Assembly (NCBI RefSeq): GCF_022790535.1
Contig: NZ_LOHG01000002.1
Span: forward strand, 33,795-97,794
Source of the DNA: Pseudomonas maioricensis
GTDB taxonomy: Bacteria > Pseudomonadota > Gammaproteobacteria > Pseudomonadales > Pseudomonadaceae
Length of the DNA stretch: 64,000 nt
Direction of reading: 5' to 3'
The translations under genes were made by a program, and so were the position numbers. The notes under the pieces were generated by a model. It did not search any database. It saw only the letters and a program-made list of their open reading frames with translations, and was not told the DNA's origin. Shown here one piece after another: positions 1 to 10,615 of this stretch. Numbering within the stretch: the first letter of the stretch is position 1; the number at the start of each line of letters is the position of its first letter.

Positions 1-2099
1 AAGCCCAGATCGACAACGCCGAGTACGTGCTGCACAAGTCGAACGTGCGCGGTAACGCGCTGTACGCCAAGCGTGCCGAGAACGCGATCATTCGCCTCAA
101 GGACGGTACTTACACAACCTGTGAGCCAAACAGCAACGCCTGGACGCTCAAAGGCAACAACATCACGCTGAACCCGGCCACCGGTTTCGGTACCGCGACC
201 AACGCCACCCTTCGGGTCAAAGACATACCGGTGTTCTACACCCCGTATATCTATTTCCCGATCGATGACCGTCGCCAGTCCGGTTTCCTGCCGCCATCCA
301 TTGGCACCAGCAGCGATACCGGTCTCATGCTGGTCACGCCATACTACTTCAACCTGGCACCGAACTACGATGCCACGCTCTATCCTCGTTACATGTCCAA
401 ACGCGGCATGTTGATGGAAGGCGAGTTCCGCTACCTGACCAAAACCAGTGAAGGTCAGTTCGGCGGCGCCTACCTGAATGACGATGATGATGATCGTAAG
501 CTGCAAACGGATTACGAAGACACTCGCTGGATGATCAACTGGCAGCACAAGGGCGGGCTGGATTCGCGCTGGCTGACCCAGGTTGACTACACCGACATCA
601 GTGACCCGTATTATTTCCAGGATCTGGAAACCAGTCAGATTGGCGTGGAGTCACACGAGTTTCTGAACCAGCAGGGTTCCCTGACCTACCGTGGAGAGAC
701 CTTCACGGCACAACTGAACGCTCAGGCTTACAAGCTGGCGACCATTTCGGATATCACCCCTTACAACCGTCTGCCTCAGATCACCTTGAGCGGTTCTCTA
801 CCATACCGCCCATCCGGCTTGCAGTTTGATTACGACGCTGAAGCCGTACGTTTTGACCGGGACCTTGAAACCGGTAATTTCGTCGACAAGGACGGAAATA
901 TCGAGCGTCGTCTGGACCAGAACGTTGCAGGTCTTGCGCGAGCCAATGGCGATCGGTTGAACCTTGCTCCAGCTGTCAGCCTGCCGATGAACTGGTCCTA
1001 CGGTTACCTGACACCGAAACTGAAATACGTTTATACCCAGTACGATCTGGACCTGGACGGCAGAGGCAAGCAAACCTTGCTGGCTGGCGAAGAGTACAGC
1101 AGCAGCCAAAGCAGAAGCGTTCCGGTCTTCAGCGTGGACAGCGGCCTGTATTTTGATCGTCAAACCCAGTGGTTTGGCACGAATTACCGCCAGACCCTGG
1201 AGCCACGCCTGTTCTATCTGAATGTCCCGGAGAAAGACCAGACCGACATACCGGTTTTCGACACAGCTGAAACCACGTTCAATTACAACTCGCTGTTCCG
1301 CGATAACCGTTTTGTCGGTTCCGACCGCATCGGCGATGAGAACAAGTTGTCGTTGGGCGTGACCAATCGCTGGATTGAAGACGACGGTTTCGAGCGTCAA
1401 CGCTTCAGCATCGGTCAGGCACTTTACTTCGAGGACCGTAAGGTTCAGCTTCCAGGCATCGACTGGAGAACGCGTGACGACGCGCAGGCCAACGTCTCGC
1501 CTTATGCGCTGGAGTACTTGTACCGCTTCAACCGCGACTGGCGCTTCAATTCGGACTTCAACTGGGATCCGGATAGCCACAGCACCCGTTCCGGCAGTGC
1601 CATGTTCCACTATCAGCCAGAAGACAACGTCAACAAAGTTGTCAACTTCGGCTACCGCTACCGCAATGACCTGGTCCGCTACGACCAGAGCACCGGTCGG
1701 TGGAGTGTCGGTGGTGGTGACTACGGCACACCTGGCCAACCGGGCTACGTGAAGGACTACTACAAGATCCAGCAGCACGACTTCTCGGTCATCTGGCCGA
1801 TCGTGCCGCAATGGAACGCAATCAGCCGCTGGCAGTACGACTACAACCGCAATCGCACAATCGATGCGTTCGGTGGATTCGAGTATGACAACTGCTGCTG
1901 GAAACTGCGCCTGATCAGCCGTTACTGGATCGACTATGACGAGTACAGCCAGGATGCCCCTCAGAATGAGAAAGGCGACCACGGCGTATTCCTACAAATT
2001 GTGTTGAAGGGACTTGGTGGCGTTACCGGCGCCAAAGTAGAGAGCTTCCTCGACAAAGGCATCGAAGGTTATCGTGAACGTGAAGACCAAGCTTTCTGA
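1..2099 (+). CDS. lptD: LPS-assembly protein LptD, 3' part (5' end outside window)
   Basis: Outer-membrane beta-barrel that, with the lipoprotein LptE, inserts lipopolysaccharide into the outer leaflet. The reading frame is open from base 3, so the gene enters from the left edge and only about 698 C-terminal residues are seen; the signal peptide and most of the periplasmic domain are missing. The visible part runs from the end of the beta-jellyroll domain into a long barrel rich in alternating aromatic and charged strands. The adjacent cysteine pair near the C-terminus (DNCCWKL) is the conserved pair that forms the inter-domain disulfides needed for LptD maturation. The stop codon lies inside the start of surA, whose product is a chaperone that helps LptD fold, so the two genes are coupled in sense as well as in position. 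Confidence 0.97.
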   Translation, partial: AQIDNAEYVLHKSNVRGNALYAKRAENAIIRLKDGTYTTCEPNSNAWTLKGNNITLNPATGFGTATNATLRVKDIPVFYTPYIYFPIDDRRQSGFLPPSIGTSSDTGLMLVTPYYFNLAPNYDATLYPRYMSKRGMLMEGEFRYLTKTSEGQFGGAYLNDDDDDRKLQTDYEDTRWMINWQHKGGLDSRWLTQVDYTDISDPYYFQDLETSQIGVESHEFLNQQGSLTYRGETFTAQLNAQAYKLATISDITPYNRLPQITLSGSLPYRPSGLQFDYDAEAVRFDRDLETGNFVDKDGNIERRLDQNVAGLARANGDRLNLAPAVSLPMNWSYGYLTPKLKYVYTQYDLDLDGRGKQTLLAGEEYSSSQSRSVPVFSVDSGLYFDRQTQWFGTNYRQTLEPRLFYLNVPEKDQTDIPVFDTAETTFNYNSLFRDNRFVGSDRIGDENKLSLGVTNRWIEDDGFERQRFSIGQALYFEDRKVQLPGIDWRTRDDAQANVSPYALEYLYRFNRDWRFNSDFNWDPDSHSTRSGSAMFHYQPEDNVNKVVNFGYRYRNDLVRYDQSTGRWSVGGGDYGTPGQPGYVKDYYKIQQHDFSVIWPIVPQWNAISRWQYDYNRNRTIDAFGGFEYDNCCWKLRLISRYWIDYDEYSQDAPQNEKGDHGVFLQIVLKGLGGVTGAKVESFLDKGIEGYREREDQAF

Positions 2100-3402
2100 T
2101 TGTCTGCGCCCGCTGTTGCTGGGCGCATTGTTCCTGGGGACTGCAGCGAATGCCGCAGTTCAACAACTGGACAGCGTGGCAGCCATCGTCGATAACGATG
2201 TGATCATGAAGAGCCAAGTGGACCAGCGTGTCCGTGAAGTTCAACAGACCATCGCCAAGCGCGGCTCGGGCGTACCACCCGCCGAGGCACTGCAGCCGCA
2301 GGTTCTGGAACGTCTGATTCTGGAAAACCTGCAACTGCAAATGGGTGATCGCTCCGGCATTCGCATCACTGACGAAGAGCTGAACCAGGCAATCGGCACC
2401 ATTGCTGAACGCAACAACATGAGCGTGGAACAATTCCGCGCCGCGTTGGCCCATGACGGTCTTTCCTACAACGATGCTCGCGAGCAGGTTCGTCGGGAAA
2501 TGATCATCAGCCGGGTGCGTCAACGCCGCGTGGCCGAACGCATTCAGGTTTCGGAACAGGAAGTGAAAAACTTTCTCGCATCCGACCTTGGCAAGGCGCA
2601 GCTCTCTGAAGAGTTCCACTTGGCAAACATCCTGATCCCTACGCCTGACAGTGCATCGTCGGACCAGATCCAGGCTGCTGCCCGTAAAGCTCAGGACCTG
2701 TACAGCAAGCTCAAGCAAGGCGCCGATTTCGGTCAGGCAGCCATTGCCAACTCGGCAAGCGAAAGCGCCCTCGAAGGCGGCGACATGGGCTGGCGTAAAG
2801 CGGCTCAACTACCGCCTCCGTTCGGTGACATGCTGGGTTCGATGCCTGTTGGCGATGTAACGCCTCCAGCTCGCACCCCTGGTGGTTTCATCATCCTCAA
2901 GTTGCTGGAAAAACGTGGCGGCCAAGGCCAGGCACAGATGCGCGACGAAGTTCACGTGCGTCATATCCTGATCAAGCCAAGCGAGATCCGCAGTGAAGAA
3001 GAGACCCGCCGTCTGGCGCAGAAAATTTACGACCGTATCGAGAGCGGTGATAACTTCGCCGATCTTGCGAAAAGCTTCTCGGAAGATCCGGGTTCGGCGC
3101 TCAACGGTGGTGATTTGAACTGGGTTGATCCTAACTCGCTGGTTCCAGAGTTCCGCCAGGTCATGAACGACACGCCGCAAGGCACGTTGTCCAAACCGTT
3201 CAAGACAGCCTATGGCTGGCATGTGCTGGAAGTGCTGGGCCGTCGTGCCACGGACGCAACCAACCAGGCTCGCGACCAGCAAGCGCTGACAGTTCTGCGT
3301 AACCGCAAGTATGACGAAGAGCTGCAAACCTGGCTGCGTCAGATCCGTGACGAAGCCTACGTTGAGATCAAACTCCCTGGCGCAGCCCAGGCTGCACAGT
3401 GA
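2074..3402 (+). CDS. surA: Periplasmic chaperone and peptidyl-prolyl isomerase SurA
   Basis: Periplasmic chaperone for outer-membrane proteins, 442 residues, about the usual length. An N-terminal signal peptide ends near LGTAANAA; the SurA N-terminal chaperone domain follows (starting about [14 protein letters not shown]), then two parvulin-type PPIase domains at roughly residues 176-277 and 289-388 (the second beginning [10 protein letters not shown]), and a short C-terminal helix. The start is a GTG that overlaps the end of lptD by 26 bases; a second GTG two codons later is equally possible. The gene is followed without a gap by pdxA, the same surA-pdxA-rsmA-apaGH order as in enterobacteria. 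Confidence 0.97.
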   Translation: MNVKTKLSDCLRPLLLGALFLGTAANAAVQQLDSVAAIVDNDVIMKSQVDQRVREVQQTIAKRGSGVPPAEALQPQVLERLILENLQLQMGDRSGIRITDEELNQAIGTIAERNNMSVEQFRAALAHDGLSYNDAREQVRREMIISRVRQRRVAERIQVSEQEVKNFLASDLGKAQLSEEFHLANILIPTPDSASSDQIQAAARKAQDLYSKLKQGADFGQAAIANSASESALEGGDMGWRKAAQLPPPFGDMLGSMPVGDVTPPARTPGGFIILKLLEKRGGQGQAQMRDEVHVRHILIKPSEIRSEEETRRLAQKIYDRIESGDNFADLAKSFSEDPGSALNGGDLNWVDPNSLVPEFRQVMNDTPQGTLSKPFKTAYGWHVLEVLGRRATDATNQARDQQALTVLRNRKYDEELQTWLRQIRDEAYVEIKLPGAAQAAQ

Positions 3403-4388
3403 AACCCAAGCGTTTCGCACTGACACCCGGCGAGCCGGCCGGCATTGGTCCTGACCTTTGCCTGCTGCTCGCCACGCAGCTCCAGCCTCACCCCCTTATT
3501 GCCATTACCAGCCGCGACCTGCTTACCGAGCGGGCCGCGCAACTGGGCGTGGTTGTTGATCTCATCAGCGTGACACCAGAAGCTTTCCCGGACACCCCGG
3601 CGCCTGCTGGCAGCCTTTACGTCTGGGATACGCCACTGCAAGAGCCAGTGGTGACCGGTCAACTGAACAAAGCCAATGGCGCATTTGTCCTGCAAACCCT
3701 CACCCGTGCCGGGCAAGGCTGCGTGGATGGCTATTTCGTCGGCATGATCACGGCCCCTGTGCACAAAGGCGTCATCAATGAAAGCGGTATCGCCTTTTCG
3801 GGCCACACCGAGTTTCTGGCTGAGCTAACCCAAACTGAACAAGTTGTGATGATGCTGGCCACGGGTGACTTGCGTGTAGCACTGGTCACCACACACCTAC
3901 CGTTGCGCGATGTGGCCGACGCGATCACCCCCGAGCGCCTGGAACGTGTCACACGCATCCTGCACGCCGATCTGGTGAACAAGTTTGGCATCGCTCAACC
4001 TCGCATTCTGGTGTGCGGGCTTAACCCTCATGCGGGTGAAAGCGGGCATCTGGGCCGCGAAGAGATCGACATCATAGAACCTGCTTTGGAGCGTCTGCGC
4101 AGCGAGGGCCTGGATCTACGCGGGCCACTGCCAGCCGACACTCTGTTTACCCCCAAATATCTGAAGCACTGCGACGCAGTGCTGGCGATGTACCACGACC
4201 AGGGCTTGCCTGTACTCAAGTACAAAGGCTTCGGGGCTGCCGTCAACGTGACGCTGGGGCTGCCGATTATTCGGACCTCTGTCGACCACGGCACCGCGCT
4301 GGATCTTGCAGGCACCGGTAATGTCGACACCGGCAGCCTGCAAGTCGCCCTGGAAACCGCCTATCAGATGGCCGAGACCCATTCATGA
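3399..4388 (+). CDS. pdxA: 4-hydroxythreonine-4-phosphate dehydrogenase PdxA
   Basis: Cytoplasmic enzyme of pyridoxal 5'-phosphate synthesis. It oxidises 4-phosphohydroxy-L-threonine, and the decarboxylated product condenses with deoxyxylulose phosphate in PdxJ. The 329-residue length is typical. Conserved family segments are visible: the N-terminal [22 protein letters not shown] with a metal-binding histidine, and [12 protein letters not shown] with another metal histidine. The start is a GTG whose bases overlap the surA stop codon, and the stop overlaps the rsmA ATG, so the three genes look translationally coupled. Confidence 0.97.
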   Translation: MKPKRFALTPGEPAGIGPDLCLLLATQLQPHPLIAITSRDLLTERAAQLGVVVDLISVTPEAFPDTPAPAGSLYVWDTPLQEPVVTGQLNKANGAFVLQTLTRAGQGCVDGYFVGMITAPVHKGVINESGIAFSGHTEFLAELTQTEQVVMMLATGDLRVALVTTHLPLRDVADAITPERLERVTRILHADLVNKFGIAQPRILVCGLNPHAGESGHLGREEIDIIEPALERLRSEGLDLRGPLPADTLFTPKYLKHCDAVLAMYHDQGLPVLKYKGFGAAVNVTLGLPIIRTSVDHGTALDLAGTGNVDTGSLQVALETAYQMAETHS

Positions 4389-5191
4389 CCGAGCAATTCC
4401 AACACAAGGCGCGCAAGCGCTTCGGACAAAACTTCCTGCATGACGCAGGCGTGATCGACAAGATCCTGCGAGCCATCCACGCGCGCCCGGAAGAGCGCCT
4501 GCTCGAAATCGGGCCCGGCCAGGGAGCCTTGACCCAAGGCATACTCGGCAGCGGCGCTCAGTTGGATGTAGTCGAGCTGGACAAGGATCTGATTCCTATC
4601 CTGATGCATCAGTTTGGTAACAAACCCAACTTCAACCTGCATCAGGGCGATGCACTGAAGTTTGACTTTACCAGCCTCAACGCCCCAGACAACAGCCTGC
4701 GGGTGGTCGGCAACCTGCCTTACAACATCTCCACGCCGTTGATTTTCCATCTGCTGAACAACGCCAATCTGATCCGCGATATGCACTTCATGTTGCAGAA
4801 GGAAGTGGTTGAGCGGATGGCGGCGGTTCCTGGTGGCGGTGATTACGGTCGCCTCTCGATCATGGTCCAATACCACTGCCGGGTTGAACACCTGTTCAAC
4901 GTAGGTCCAGGCGCTTTCAACCCGCCACCGAAAGTCGATTCAGCTATCGTGCGTCTGGTGCCTCATGAAACCCTGCCACATCCAGCCAAGGATCATCGCC
5001 TGCTGGAGCGCGTGGTGCGTGAGGCGTTCAACCAGCGCCGCAAGACACTGCGCAACACGCTCAAACTACTGCTCAGCAGTGATGACATTACCGCCGCTGG
5101 CGTAGATGGCAGCTTGCGCCCCGAGCAGTTGGATCTGGCTGCGTTCGTTCGTCTCGCGGACAAACTGAGCGAGAAATCAGCTCAGGCTTGA
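4385..5191 (+). CDS. rsmA: 16S rRNA dimethyladenosine transferase RsmA (KsgA)
   Basis: S-adenosylmethionine-dependent enzyme that dimethylates two adjacent adenosines in the helix 45 loop of 16S rRNA during 30S maturation. The 268-residue protein shows the Rossmann motif [11 protein letters not shown], the catalytic NLPYNIS motif, and FNPPPKVDS, characteristic of the KsgA/Dim1 family. Its ATG overlaps the pdxA stop in an ATGA arrangement. This rsmA is the methyltransferase, not the unrelated post-transcriptional regulator of the same name in Pseudomonas. Confidence 0.97.
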   Translation: MTEQFQHKARKRFGQNFLHDAGVIDKILRAIHARPEERLLEIGPGQGALTQGILGSGAQLDVVELDKDLIPILMHQFGNKPNFNLHQGDALKFDFTSLNAPDNSLRVVGNLPYNISTPLIFHLLNNANLIRDMHFMLQKEVVERMAAVPGGGDYGRLSIMVQYHCRVEHLFNVGPGAFNPPPKVDSAIVRLVPHETLPHPAKDHRLLERVVREAFNQRRKTLRNTLKLLLSSDDITAAGVDGSLRPEQLDLAAFVRLADKLSEKSAQA

Positions 5192-5305
5192 GCGTACAGG
5201 GCATGTAGATGATCGAAGACTGATTGGTCATTTATCGTTTACATGTCCTAGACTGATTCCACCGGCTTTCCGGTTCTATCCGCATTCGCTTCCAAGGCCT
5301 ACCGC

Positions 5306-5686
5306 ATGCCCGATTCCCGATACCAGGTCGACGTCAGCGTCGTCACACGTTTCCTGGCAGAGCAGTCCCAACCCGAACACAATCGCTTTGCCTTTGCCTA
5401 CACGGTTACCGTCCACAACAGCGGCGAGTTGCCCGCAAAACTGCTGTCCCGGCATTGGGTGATCACCGATGGTGACGGTCACGTCGAAGAAGTTCGCGGT
5501 GAAGGAGTTGTGGGACAACAACCTCTTATCGATGCAGGGCAAAGCCACACCTACAGCAGTGGCACCGTCATGACCACTAAAGTCGGCAATATGCAGGGCA
5601 CCTATCAAATGCTCGCCCAGGACGGCAAGCGCTTCGACGCAGTAATCGCGCCGTTTCGCCTGGCGGTACCCGGGTCCCTGCACTGA
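5306..5686 (+). CDS. apaG: ApaG protein (Co2+/Mg2+ efflux-associated, DUF525)
   Basis: Small 126-residue protein of the ApaG/DUF525 family with an immunoglobulin-like beta-sandwich fold. Family motifs are visible in the middle and C-terminal half, including [23 protein letters not shown] and the YSSGTVM segment. Its exact biochemical role is unsettled; it has been linked to divalent cation resistance and is nearly always encoded next to apaH. About 114 bases separate it from rsmA, long enough for a separate promoter. The stop overlaps the apaH start by one base. Confidence 0.95.
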   Translation: MPDSRYQVDVSVVTRFLAEQSQPEHNRFAFAYTVTVHNSGELPAKLLSRHWVITDGDGHVEEVRGEGVVGQQPLIDAGQSHTYSSGTVMTTKVGNMQGTYQMLAQDGKRFDAVIAPFRLAVPGSLH

Positions 5687-6567
5687 TGCAGGTGTTTGCC
5701 GTCGGCGACCTCCAAGGCTGCCTCGAACCGCTGCAATGCCTCCTGGAACATGTGAACTTCGACCCGGCCAGAGACCAGCTCTGGCTGGTGGGCGATCTGG
5801 TGAACCGCGGTCCTCAGTCCCTTGAAACGCTGCGGTTTCTCTACAGCATCCGCGATTCGGTCACTTGCGTATTGGGCAACCATGACCTGCATCTGCTAGC
5901 CGCCTCGCGCAATATTGAACGTCTGAAGAAAGGCGACACCCTGCGCGAGATCCTTGAGGCACCGGACCGCGACAACTTGTTGCAATGGGTTCGTCGACAA
6001 AAGCTGCTGCATTACGACGCTGGCCGCAACGTTGCCATGGTCCATGCAGGCATACCACCGCAATGGTCACTGAAAAAAGCGATCAAGTGCGCCGCAGAAG
6101 TGGAAACCGCCTTGCAGGACGACGCCTTGTATCAGTCTTATCTGGAAGGCATGTACGGCAACGAACCCAGCAAGTGGGACAGCGACCTGCAGGGCGTCAC
6201 GCGGCTACGGGTGATCACCAACTACTTCACACGCATGCGTTTCTGCACGAGCGAGGGCAAGCTGGACCTCAAGGGCAAGGAAGGTGTCGACACCGCCCTG
6301 CCCGGTTATCAGCCATGGTTCAAACATCCGGAGCGAAAGACCCGCGATGTGAAAATCATCTTCGGTCACTGGGCTGCGCTGGAGGGCCGCTGCGATGAAC
6401 CAGACGTCTACGCGCTAGACACCGGCTGCGTATGGGGTTCGGCGATGACCATGCTCAACGTTGATACCTTTGAGCGGTATCTGTGCGATTGCGATGACCA
6501 TGGCAATGCCGAATCAGGGGCGACCCGGACAATCCTGCATGACCCGGCAGGCGTGATCAGGCGTTAA
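5686..6567 (+). CDS. apaH: Diadenosine tetraphosphatase ApaH
   Basis: Symmetrical Ap4A hydrolase that splits diadenosine tetraphosphate to two ADP and so limits alarmone and Np4-cap levels on RNA. The 293-residue protein has the metallophosphoesterase signatures GDLQGC near the N-terminus, GDLVNRGP, and GNHDLH, with further metal-binding histidines at AMVHAGIPP and IFGHWAA. It sits at the end of the surA-pdxA-rsmA-apaG chain. A REPIN-type inverted repeat follows and may protect or terminate the transcript. Confidence 0.97.
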   Translation: MQVFAVGDLQGCLEPLQCLLEHVNFDPARDQLWLVGDLVNRGPQSLETLRFLYSIRDSVTCVLGNHDLHLLAASRNIERLKKGDTLREILEAPDRDNLLQWVRRQKLLHYDAGRNVAMVHAGIPPQWSLKKAIKCAAEVETALQDDALYQSYLEGMYGNEPSKWDSDLQGVTRLRVITNYFTRMRFCTSEGKLDLKGKEGVDTALPGYQPWFKHPERKTRDVKIIFGHWAALEGRCDEPDVYALDTGCVWGSAMTMLNVDTFERYLCDCDDHGNAESGATRTILHDPAGVIRR

Positions 6568-6588
6568 ACTCAGCACAATACAATGCAA

Positions 6589-6662
6589 CTGTAGGAGCTG
6601 CCGAAGGCTGCGAAGGGTATATCTACTACGCCTTTATTCGCAGCCTTCGGCAGCTCCTACAG
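6589..6662. repeat. REPIN-type inverted repeat, family A (copy 1)
   Basis: A perfect 26-base inverted repeat (arms 6589-6614 and 6637-6662; left arm begins CTGTAGGAGCTGCCGAAGGC) around a 22-base centre, lying between apaH and glpE. The same arm recurs as an inverted pair at 33195, 37060, 39843, 47583 and 50185, always intergenic. Paired REP arms with a short spacer are the hallmark of REPINs, which are mobilised by RAYT transposases in Pseudomonas; no RAYT gene is in this window. Confidence 0.93.
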
Positions 6663-6695
6663 AATCAATCCCGGATAAATTCAAAGGAGCCAACC

Positions 6696-7016
6696 ATGAC
6701 CGAGTTCAAACGCATCCCGCCAGAACAGGCTCAAGCGCTGCGCGAGCAAGGCGCAGTGCTGGTAGATGTTCGTGATCCACAGACTTTCGCCAGCAACCAC
6801 ATTCCCGACTCCCAGCATCTGGATAACCACTCCATTGCCGATTTCATTCGCAATGCCGATCTGGATAAACCAGTGGTTGTGGTCTGCTACCACGGCAACT
6901 CTAGCCAGAGTGCGGCAGCCTATCTGGTGAACCAGGGTTTTTCCGACGTCTACAGCCTGGATGGCGGATTCGAGCTATGGCGCAGTACCTTTCCTGCTGA
7001 AACCGCTCAGAGCTGA
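6696..7016 (+). CDS. glpE: Thiosulfate sulfurtransferase GlpE (single-domain rhodanese)
   Basis: Cytoplasmic rhodanese of 106 residues that moves sulfane sulfur from thiosulfate to cyanide or other thiol acceptors. The active-site loop CYHGNSSQS contains the catalytic cysteine. The N-terminal rhodanese signature [10 protein letters not shown] is clear, and the length matches single-domain GlpE. A strong ribosome-binding site (AAAGGAG) lies 7 bases before the ATG. A REPIN separates it from apaH, so it probably has its own promoter. Confidence 0.95.
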   Translation: MTEFKRIPPEQAQALREQGAVLVDVRDPQTFASNHIPDSQHLDNHSIADFIRNADLDKPVVVVCYHGNSSQSAAAYLVNQGFSDVYSLDGGFELWRSTFPAETAQS

Positions 7017-7302
7017 CAGAAAATATTTTTATTTCAGTTGATCCCGCGTCCTGCGCGGGTTCGCGTCCTAACTGACGGACGGTCAGGCAGTCTTTCTGTT
7101 CATCCCTTCTTTATCTTTCCGATTCCGAACTATCCTTAGCCTCAGGCCATCCGTAATCAGGGGAGAGCCGGTACACCGGCGCGTGGGTCATCGGTAGCTA
7201 CTTTTATGGTGTTTGGGGGGTAAACGGCATCTGGATTCTCAGCTGCTGCCAACATCGACTGACGATCCGCCGCCGGCTCTACGTATCGAGCGAGGTGACG
7301 TC

Positions 7303-9225
7303 ATGAGTATTTTTAGCCACTTCCAACAACGCTTTGAATCGACACGGCAGGAGGAGCTCTCCTTACAGGAGTATCTAGAGCTCTGTAAGCAGGATCGCAG
7401 CGCTTATGCGTCTGCGGCAGAAAGACTGTTGCTTGCTATTGGCGAGCCAGAGCTGGTTGATACCTCAACCAACTCCAGGCTCTCGAGGATCTTTTCCAAC
7501 AAGGTCATCCGCCGCTACCCAGCCTTTGCCGACTTCCATGGGATGGAAGAATGCATTGATCAGATCGTCTCGTACTTCCGCCATGCCGCTCAGGGCCTGG
7601 AAGAGAAGAAACAGATCCTTTACCTGCTCGGCCCGGTTGGTGGCGGTAAGTCATCGCTGGCTGAAAAGCTCAAACAACTGATCGAAAAAGTCCCGTTTTA
7701 CGCGATCAAAGGTTCGCCGGTTTTCGAGTCTCCGCTCGGTTTGTTCAATGCAACCGAAGACGGTGCAATTCTCGAAGAAGACTTCGGTATCCCGCGTCGT
7801 TATCTGAGCACCATCATGTCGCCTTGGGCGACCAAACGTCTGGCTGAGTTCGGGGGCGACATCAGCCAGTTCAAAGTGGTCAAACTCTATCCATCGATTC
7901 TTAATCAGATCGCGGTAGCCAAAACCGAGCCGGGCGACGAAAACAACCAGGACATTTCAGCACTGGTCGGTAAGGTCGATATCCGCAAACTTGAAGAGTA
8001 CCCACAGAACGACGCCGACGCTTACAGCTATTCTGGCGCGCTGTGCCGGGCCAACCAGGGCCTGATGGAATTCGTCGAGATGTTCAAGGCGCCTATCAAG
8101 GTGCTGCACCCACTGCTCACCGCCACCCAGGAAGGTAACTACAACAGTACCGAAGGTCTGGGGGCGATTCCCTTTACCGGTATTTTGCTGGCCCACTCCA
8201 ACGAGTCGGAATGGCACAGCTTCCGTAACAACAAGAACAACGAAGCTTTCATCGACCGGATCTATATCGTCAAAGTGCCGTATTGCCTGCGCATCAGCGA
8301 CGAAATCAAGATCTACGACAAACTGTTGTTCAACAGCTCTCTGTCCAAGGCCCATTGCGCGCCCGACACCCTGAAAATGCTGGCGCAGTTCACCACTCTT
8401 TCTCGCCTGAAAGAGCCGGAAAACTCCAACATCTATTCCAAGATGCGCGTCTATGACGGCGAAAACCTCAAGGATACCGATCCAAAGGCGAAGTCGATTC
8501 AGGAATACCGCGACAGCGCGGGCGTCGATGAAGGCATGAATGGTCTTTCGACACGTTTCGCGTTCAAGATTCTGTCCAAGGTGTTCAACTTCGATCCACA
8601 CGAAATCGCCGCCAACCCGGTTCACCTGCTCTACGTGCTGGAACAGCAGATCGAACAGGAGCAATTCCAGGCTGAAACCCGCGAGCGTTACCTGCGGTTC
8701 ATCAAAGAGTACCTGGCGCCGCGCTACATCGAGTTCATTGGCAAGGAAATCCAGACCGCGTATCTGGAGTCCTACAGCGAATACGGGCAAAACATCTTCG
8801 ACCGCTACGTGCTGTACGCAGACTTCTGGATTCAGGATCAGGAATACCGCGACCCGGAAACAGGAGAAATCCTCAACCGCGTAGCCTTGAATGAAGAACT
8901 GGAGAAGATCGAAAAACCTGCGGGCATCAGCAATCCGAAGGATTTCCGGAACGAGATCGTCAACTTCGTGCTGCGTGCCCGTGCCAACAACAATGGCAAG
9001 AACCCGACCTGGCTCAGCTACGAGAAGCTGCGCGTGGTGATCGAGAAGAAAATGTTCTCCAACACCGAGGACCTGCTTCCTGTCATCAGCTTCAACGCAA
9101 AAGCCAGCAAAGAGGATCAACAGAAACACAACGACTTCGTTACCAGAATGGTCGAGCGGGGCTACACCGACAAACAGGTACGGCTTCTTTCCGAATGGTA
9201 CCTACGGGTCCGCAAGTCGCAGTAA
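7303..9225 (+). CDS. prkA: PrkA/YeaG-family serine protein kinase
   Basis: A 640-residue homologue of E. coli YeaG and Bacillus PrkA. The AAA-like N-terminal domain carries a Walker A loop (LGPVGGGKSS, about residues 111-120), and the C-terminal PrkA kinase-like domain follows. YeaG has been reported to act in nitrogen starvation and stationary-phase survival; the substrate is not agreed. I chose the ATG with a GAGGTGA ribosome-binding site 6 bases upstream; an open frame extends further 5' but without homology. It is followed by yeaH and spoVR, the conserved three-gene set. About 285 bases upstream hold no gene, only short GC-rich hairpins such as 7167-7180. Confidence 0.95.
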   Translation: MSIFSHFQQRFESTRQEELSLQEYLELCKQDRSAYASAAERLLLAIGEPELVDTSTNSRLSRIFSNKVIRRYPAFADFHGMEECIDQIVSYFRHAAQGLEEKKQILYLLGPVGGGKSSLAEKLKQLIEKVPFYAIKGSPVFESPLGLFNATEDGAILEEDFGIPRRYLSTIMSPWATKRLAEFGGDISQFKVVKLYPSILNQIAVAKTEPGDENNQDISALVGKVDIRKLEEYPQNDADAYSYSGALCRANQGLMEFVEMFKAPIKVLHPLLTATQEGNYNSTEGLGAIPFTGILLAHSNESEWHSFRNNKNNEAFIDRIYIVKVPYCLRISDEIKIYDKLLFNSSLSKAHCAPDTLKMLAQFTTLSRLKEPENSNIYSKMRVYDGENLKDTDPKAKSIQEYRDSAGVDEGMNGLSTRFAFKILSKVFNFDPHEIAANPVHLLYVLEQQIEQEQFQAETRERYLRFIKEYLAPRYIEFIGKEIQTAYLESYSEYGQNIFDRYVLYADFWIQDQEYRDPETGEILNRVALNEELEKIEKPAGISNPKDFRNEIVNFVLRARANNNGKNPTWLSYEKLRVVIEKKMFSNTEDLLPVISFNAKASKEDQQKHNDFVTRMVERGYTDKQVRLLSEWYLRVRKSQ

Positions 9226-9228
9226 GGC

Positions 9229-9331
9229 AGCTGCAAGCGTCAAGCTACAAGCTGCAAGAACGAAGCACGTGACATCTGACATCCGGGTAATCGCTTCTAC
9301 TTGCAGCTTGCAGCTCACAACTTGAAGCTCC
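9229..9331. repeat. Intergenic inverted repeat (AGCTGCAAGC type)
   Basis: Between prkA and yeaH lie imperfect inverted arms built from AGCTGCAAG and CTTGCAGCT words: left about 9229-9258, right about 9300-9331, with a central spacer. The words differ from the three REP families elsewhere in the window, so this is a separate palindromic family. Its position inside an operon means it could fold in the mRNA and change the relative expression of prkA and yeaH. Confidence 0.75.
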
Positions 9332-9343
9332 CCGGAGGGGCCT

Positions 9344-10615
9344 ATGAGCTATGTGATCGACCGACGTCTCAATGGCAAGAACAAAAGCACGGTAAACCGC
9401 CAGCGGTTTTTACGGCGTTACCGTGATCACATCAAAAAAGCAGTCGAAGAAGCGGTCAGCCGCCGCTCCATTACCGACATGGAACACGGCGAACAAATCA
9501 GCATTCCCGGTCGCGATATAGACGAACCGGTGCTTCACCATGGTCGAGGCGGCAAACAGACCGTGGTCCATCCCGGCAATAAAGAATTCACCTCTGGCGA
9601 GCACATTGCGCGGCCGCAAGGCGGTGGCGGTGGTAAAGGGCCTGGCAAAGCCAGTAACTCCGGCGAAGGCATGGATGAGTTCGTATTTCAGATCACTCAG
9701 GAAGAGTTTCTGGAATTCATGTTCGAAGACCTCGAACTCCCCAATCTGGTCAAACGCAACCTGACCGGCACAGACACCTTCAAAACCGTACGCGCGGGCA
9801 TCAGCAACGAGGGCAACCCCTCGCGCATCAATATCATCCGCACCCTGCGTTCCGCTCACGCGCGTCGCATTGCCCTGTCCGGCAGCAGCCGCGCCAAACT
9901 CAAAGAAGCGATCAGCGAGCTGGATCGCCTCAAACGTGAGGAACCGGATAACTTCGGCGATATTCAGGAGCTGGAAGTCGAAGTCGATCGCTTGAAAGCC
10001 CGCATCCGACGAGTGCCGTATCTCGACACCTTCGACCTCAAATACAACCTGCTGGTCAAACAGCCCAACCCCAGCTCCAAAGCAGTGATGTTCTGCCTCA
10101 TGGACGTGTCGGGCTCCATGACTCAAGCCACCAAAGACATCGCCAAACGCTTCTTCATCCTGTTGTACCTGTTCCTCAAGCGTAACTACGACAAGATCGA
10201 AGTGGTCTTCATCCGTCACCACACCAGTGCTCGGGAAGTCGACGAGGAAGAGTTCTTCTACTCGAGAGAAACCGGCGGCACCATCGTGTCCAGCGCCTTG
10301 AAGCTGATGCAGGAAATCATGGCTGAGCGCTACCCCACTAACGAATGGAATATTTACGCCGCTCAGGCATCGGACGGCGACAACTGGAATGACGACTCTC
10401 CCATCTGCCGCGACATCCTGATCAAACAGATCATGCCGTTTGTGCAGTACTACACGTACGTGGAAATTACCCCACGTGAACATCAAGCCTTATGGTTCGA
10501 ATACGAACGTATCGGTGAAGCATTCGCCGACACGTTTGCCCAGCAGCAGCTGGTCTCTGCCGGTGATATCTATCCGGTATTCCGTGAACTCTTCCAGCGC
10601 AGGTTAGTGACATGA
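9344..10615 (+). CDS. yeaH: YeaH/YhbH family protein (DUF444)
   Basis: A 423-residue cytoplasmic protein of the DUF444 family. It contains a von Willebrand A-like segment with a MIDAS-type motif (MDVSGSMTQ, near residue 255), preceded by a charged region with a glycine-rich stretch around GGGGKGPGK. The family is almost always linked to PrkA kinase and SpoVR; in E. coli yeaG-yeaH are co-transcribed and respond to nitrogen starvation. The start has a CCGGAGGGG ribosome-binding site. The stop overlaps the spoVR start. Molecular function is unknown; a partner or adaptor of the kinase is the usual inference. Confidence 0.93.
   Translation: MSYVIDRRLNGKNKSTVNRQRFLRRYRDHIKKAVEEAVSRRSITDMEHGEQISIPGRDIDEPVLHHGRGGKQTVVHPGNKEFTSGEHIARPQGGGGGKGPGKASNSGEGMDEFVFQITQEEFLEFMFEDLELPNLVKRNLTGTDTFKTVRAGISNEGNPSRINIIRTLRSAHARRIALSGSSRAKLKEAISELDRLKREEPDNFGDIQELEVEVDRLKARIRRVPYLDTFDLKYNLLVKQPNPSSKAVMFCLMDVSGSMTQATKDIAKRFFILLYLFLKRNYDKIEVVFIRHHTSAREVDEEEFFYSRETGGTIVSSALKLMQEIMAERYPTNEWNIYAAQASDGDNWNDDSPICRDILIKQIMPFVQYYTYVEITPREHQALWFEYERIGEAFADTFAQQQLVSAGDIYPVFRELFQRRLVT

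Noticed and set aside
798..1982. Long open frame on the minus strand opposite lptD (394 codons)
   Set aside because: It runs antisense to a clear lptD barrel, has no recognisable domain, and long antisense frames are expected in GC-rich Pseudomonas genes.
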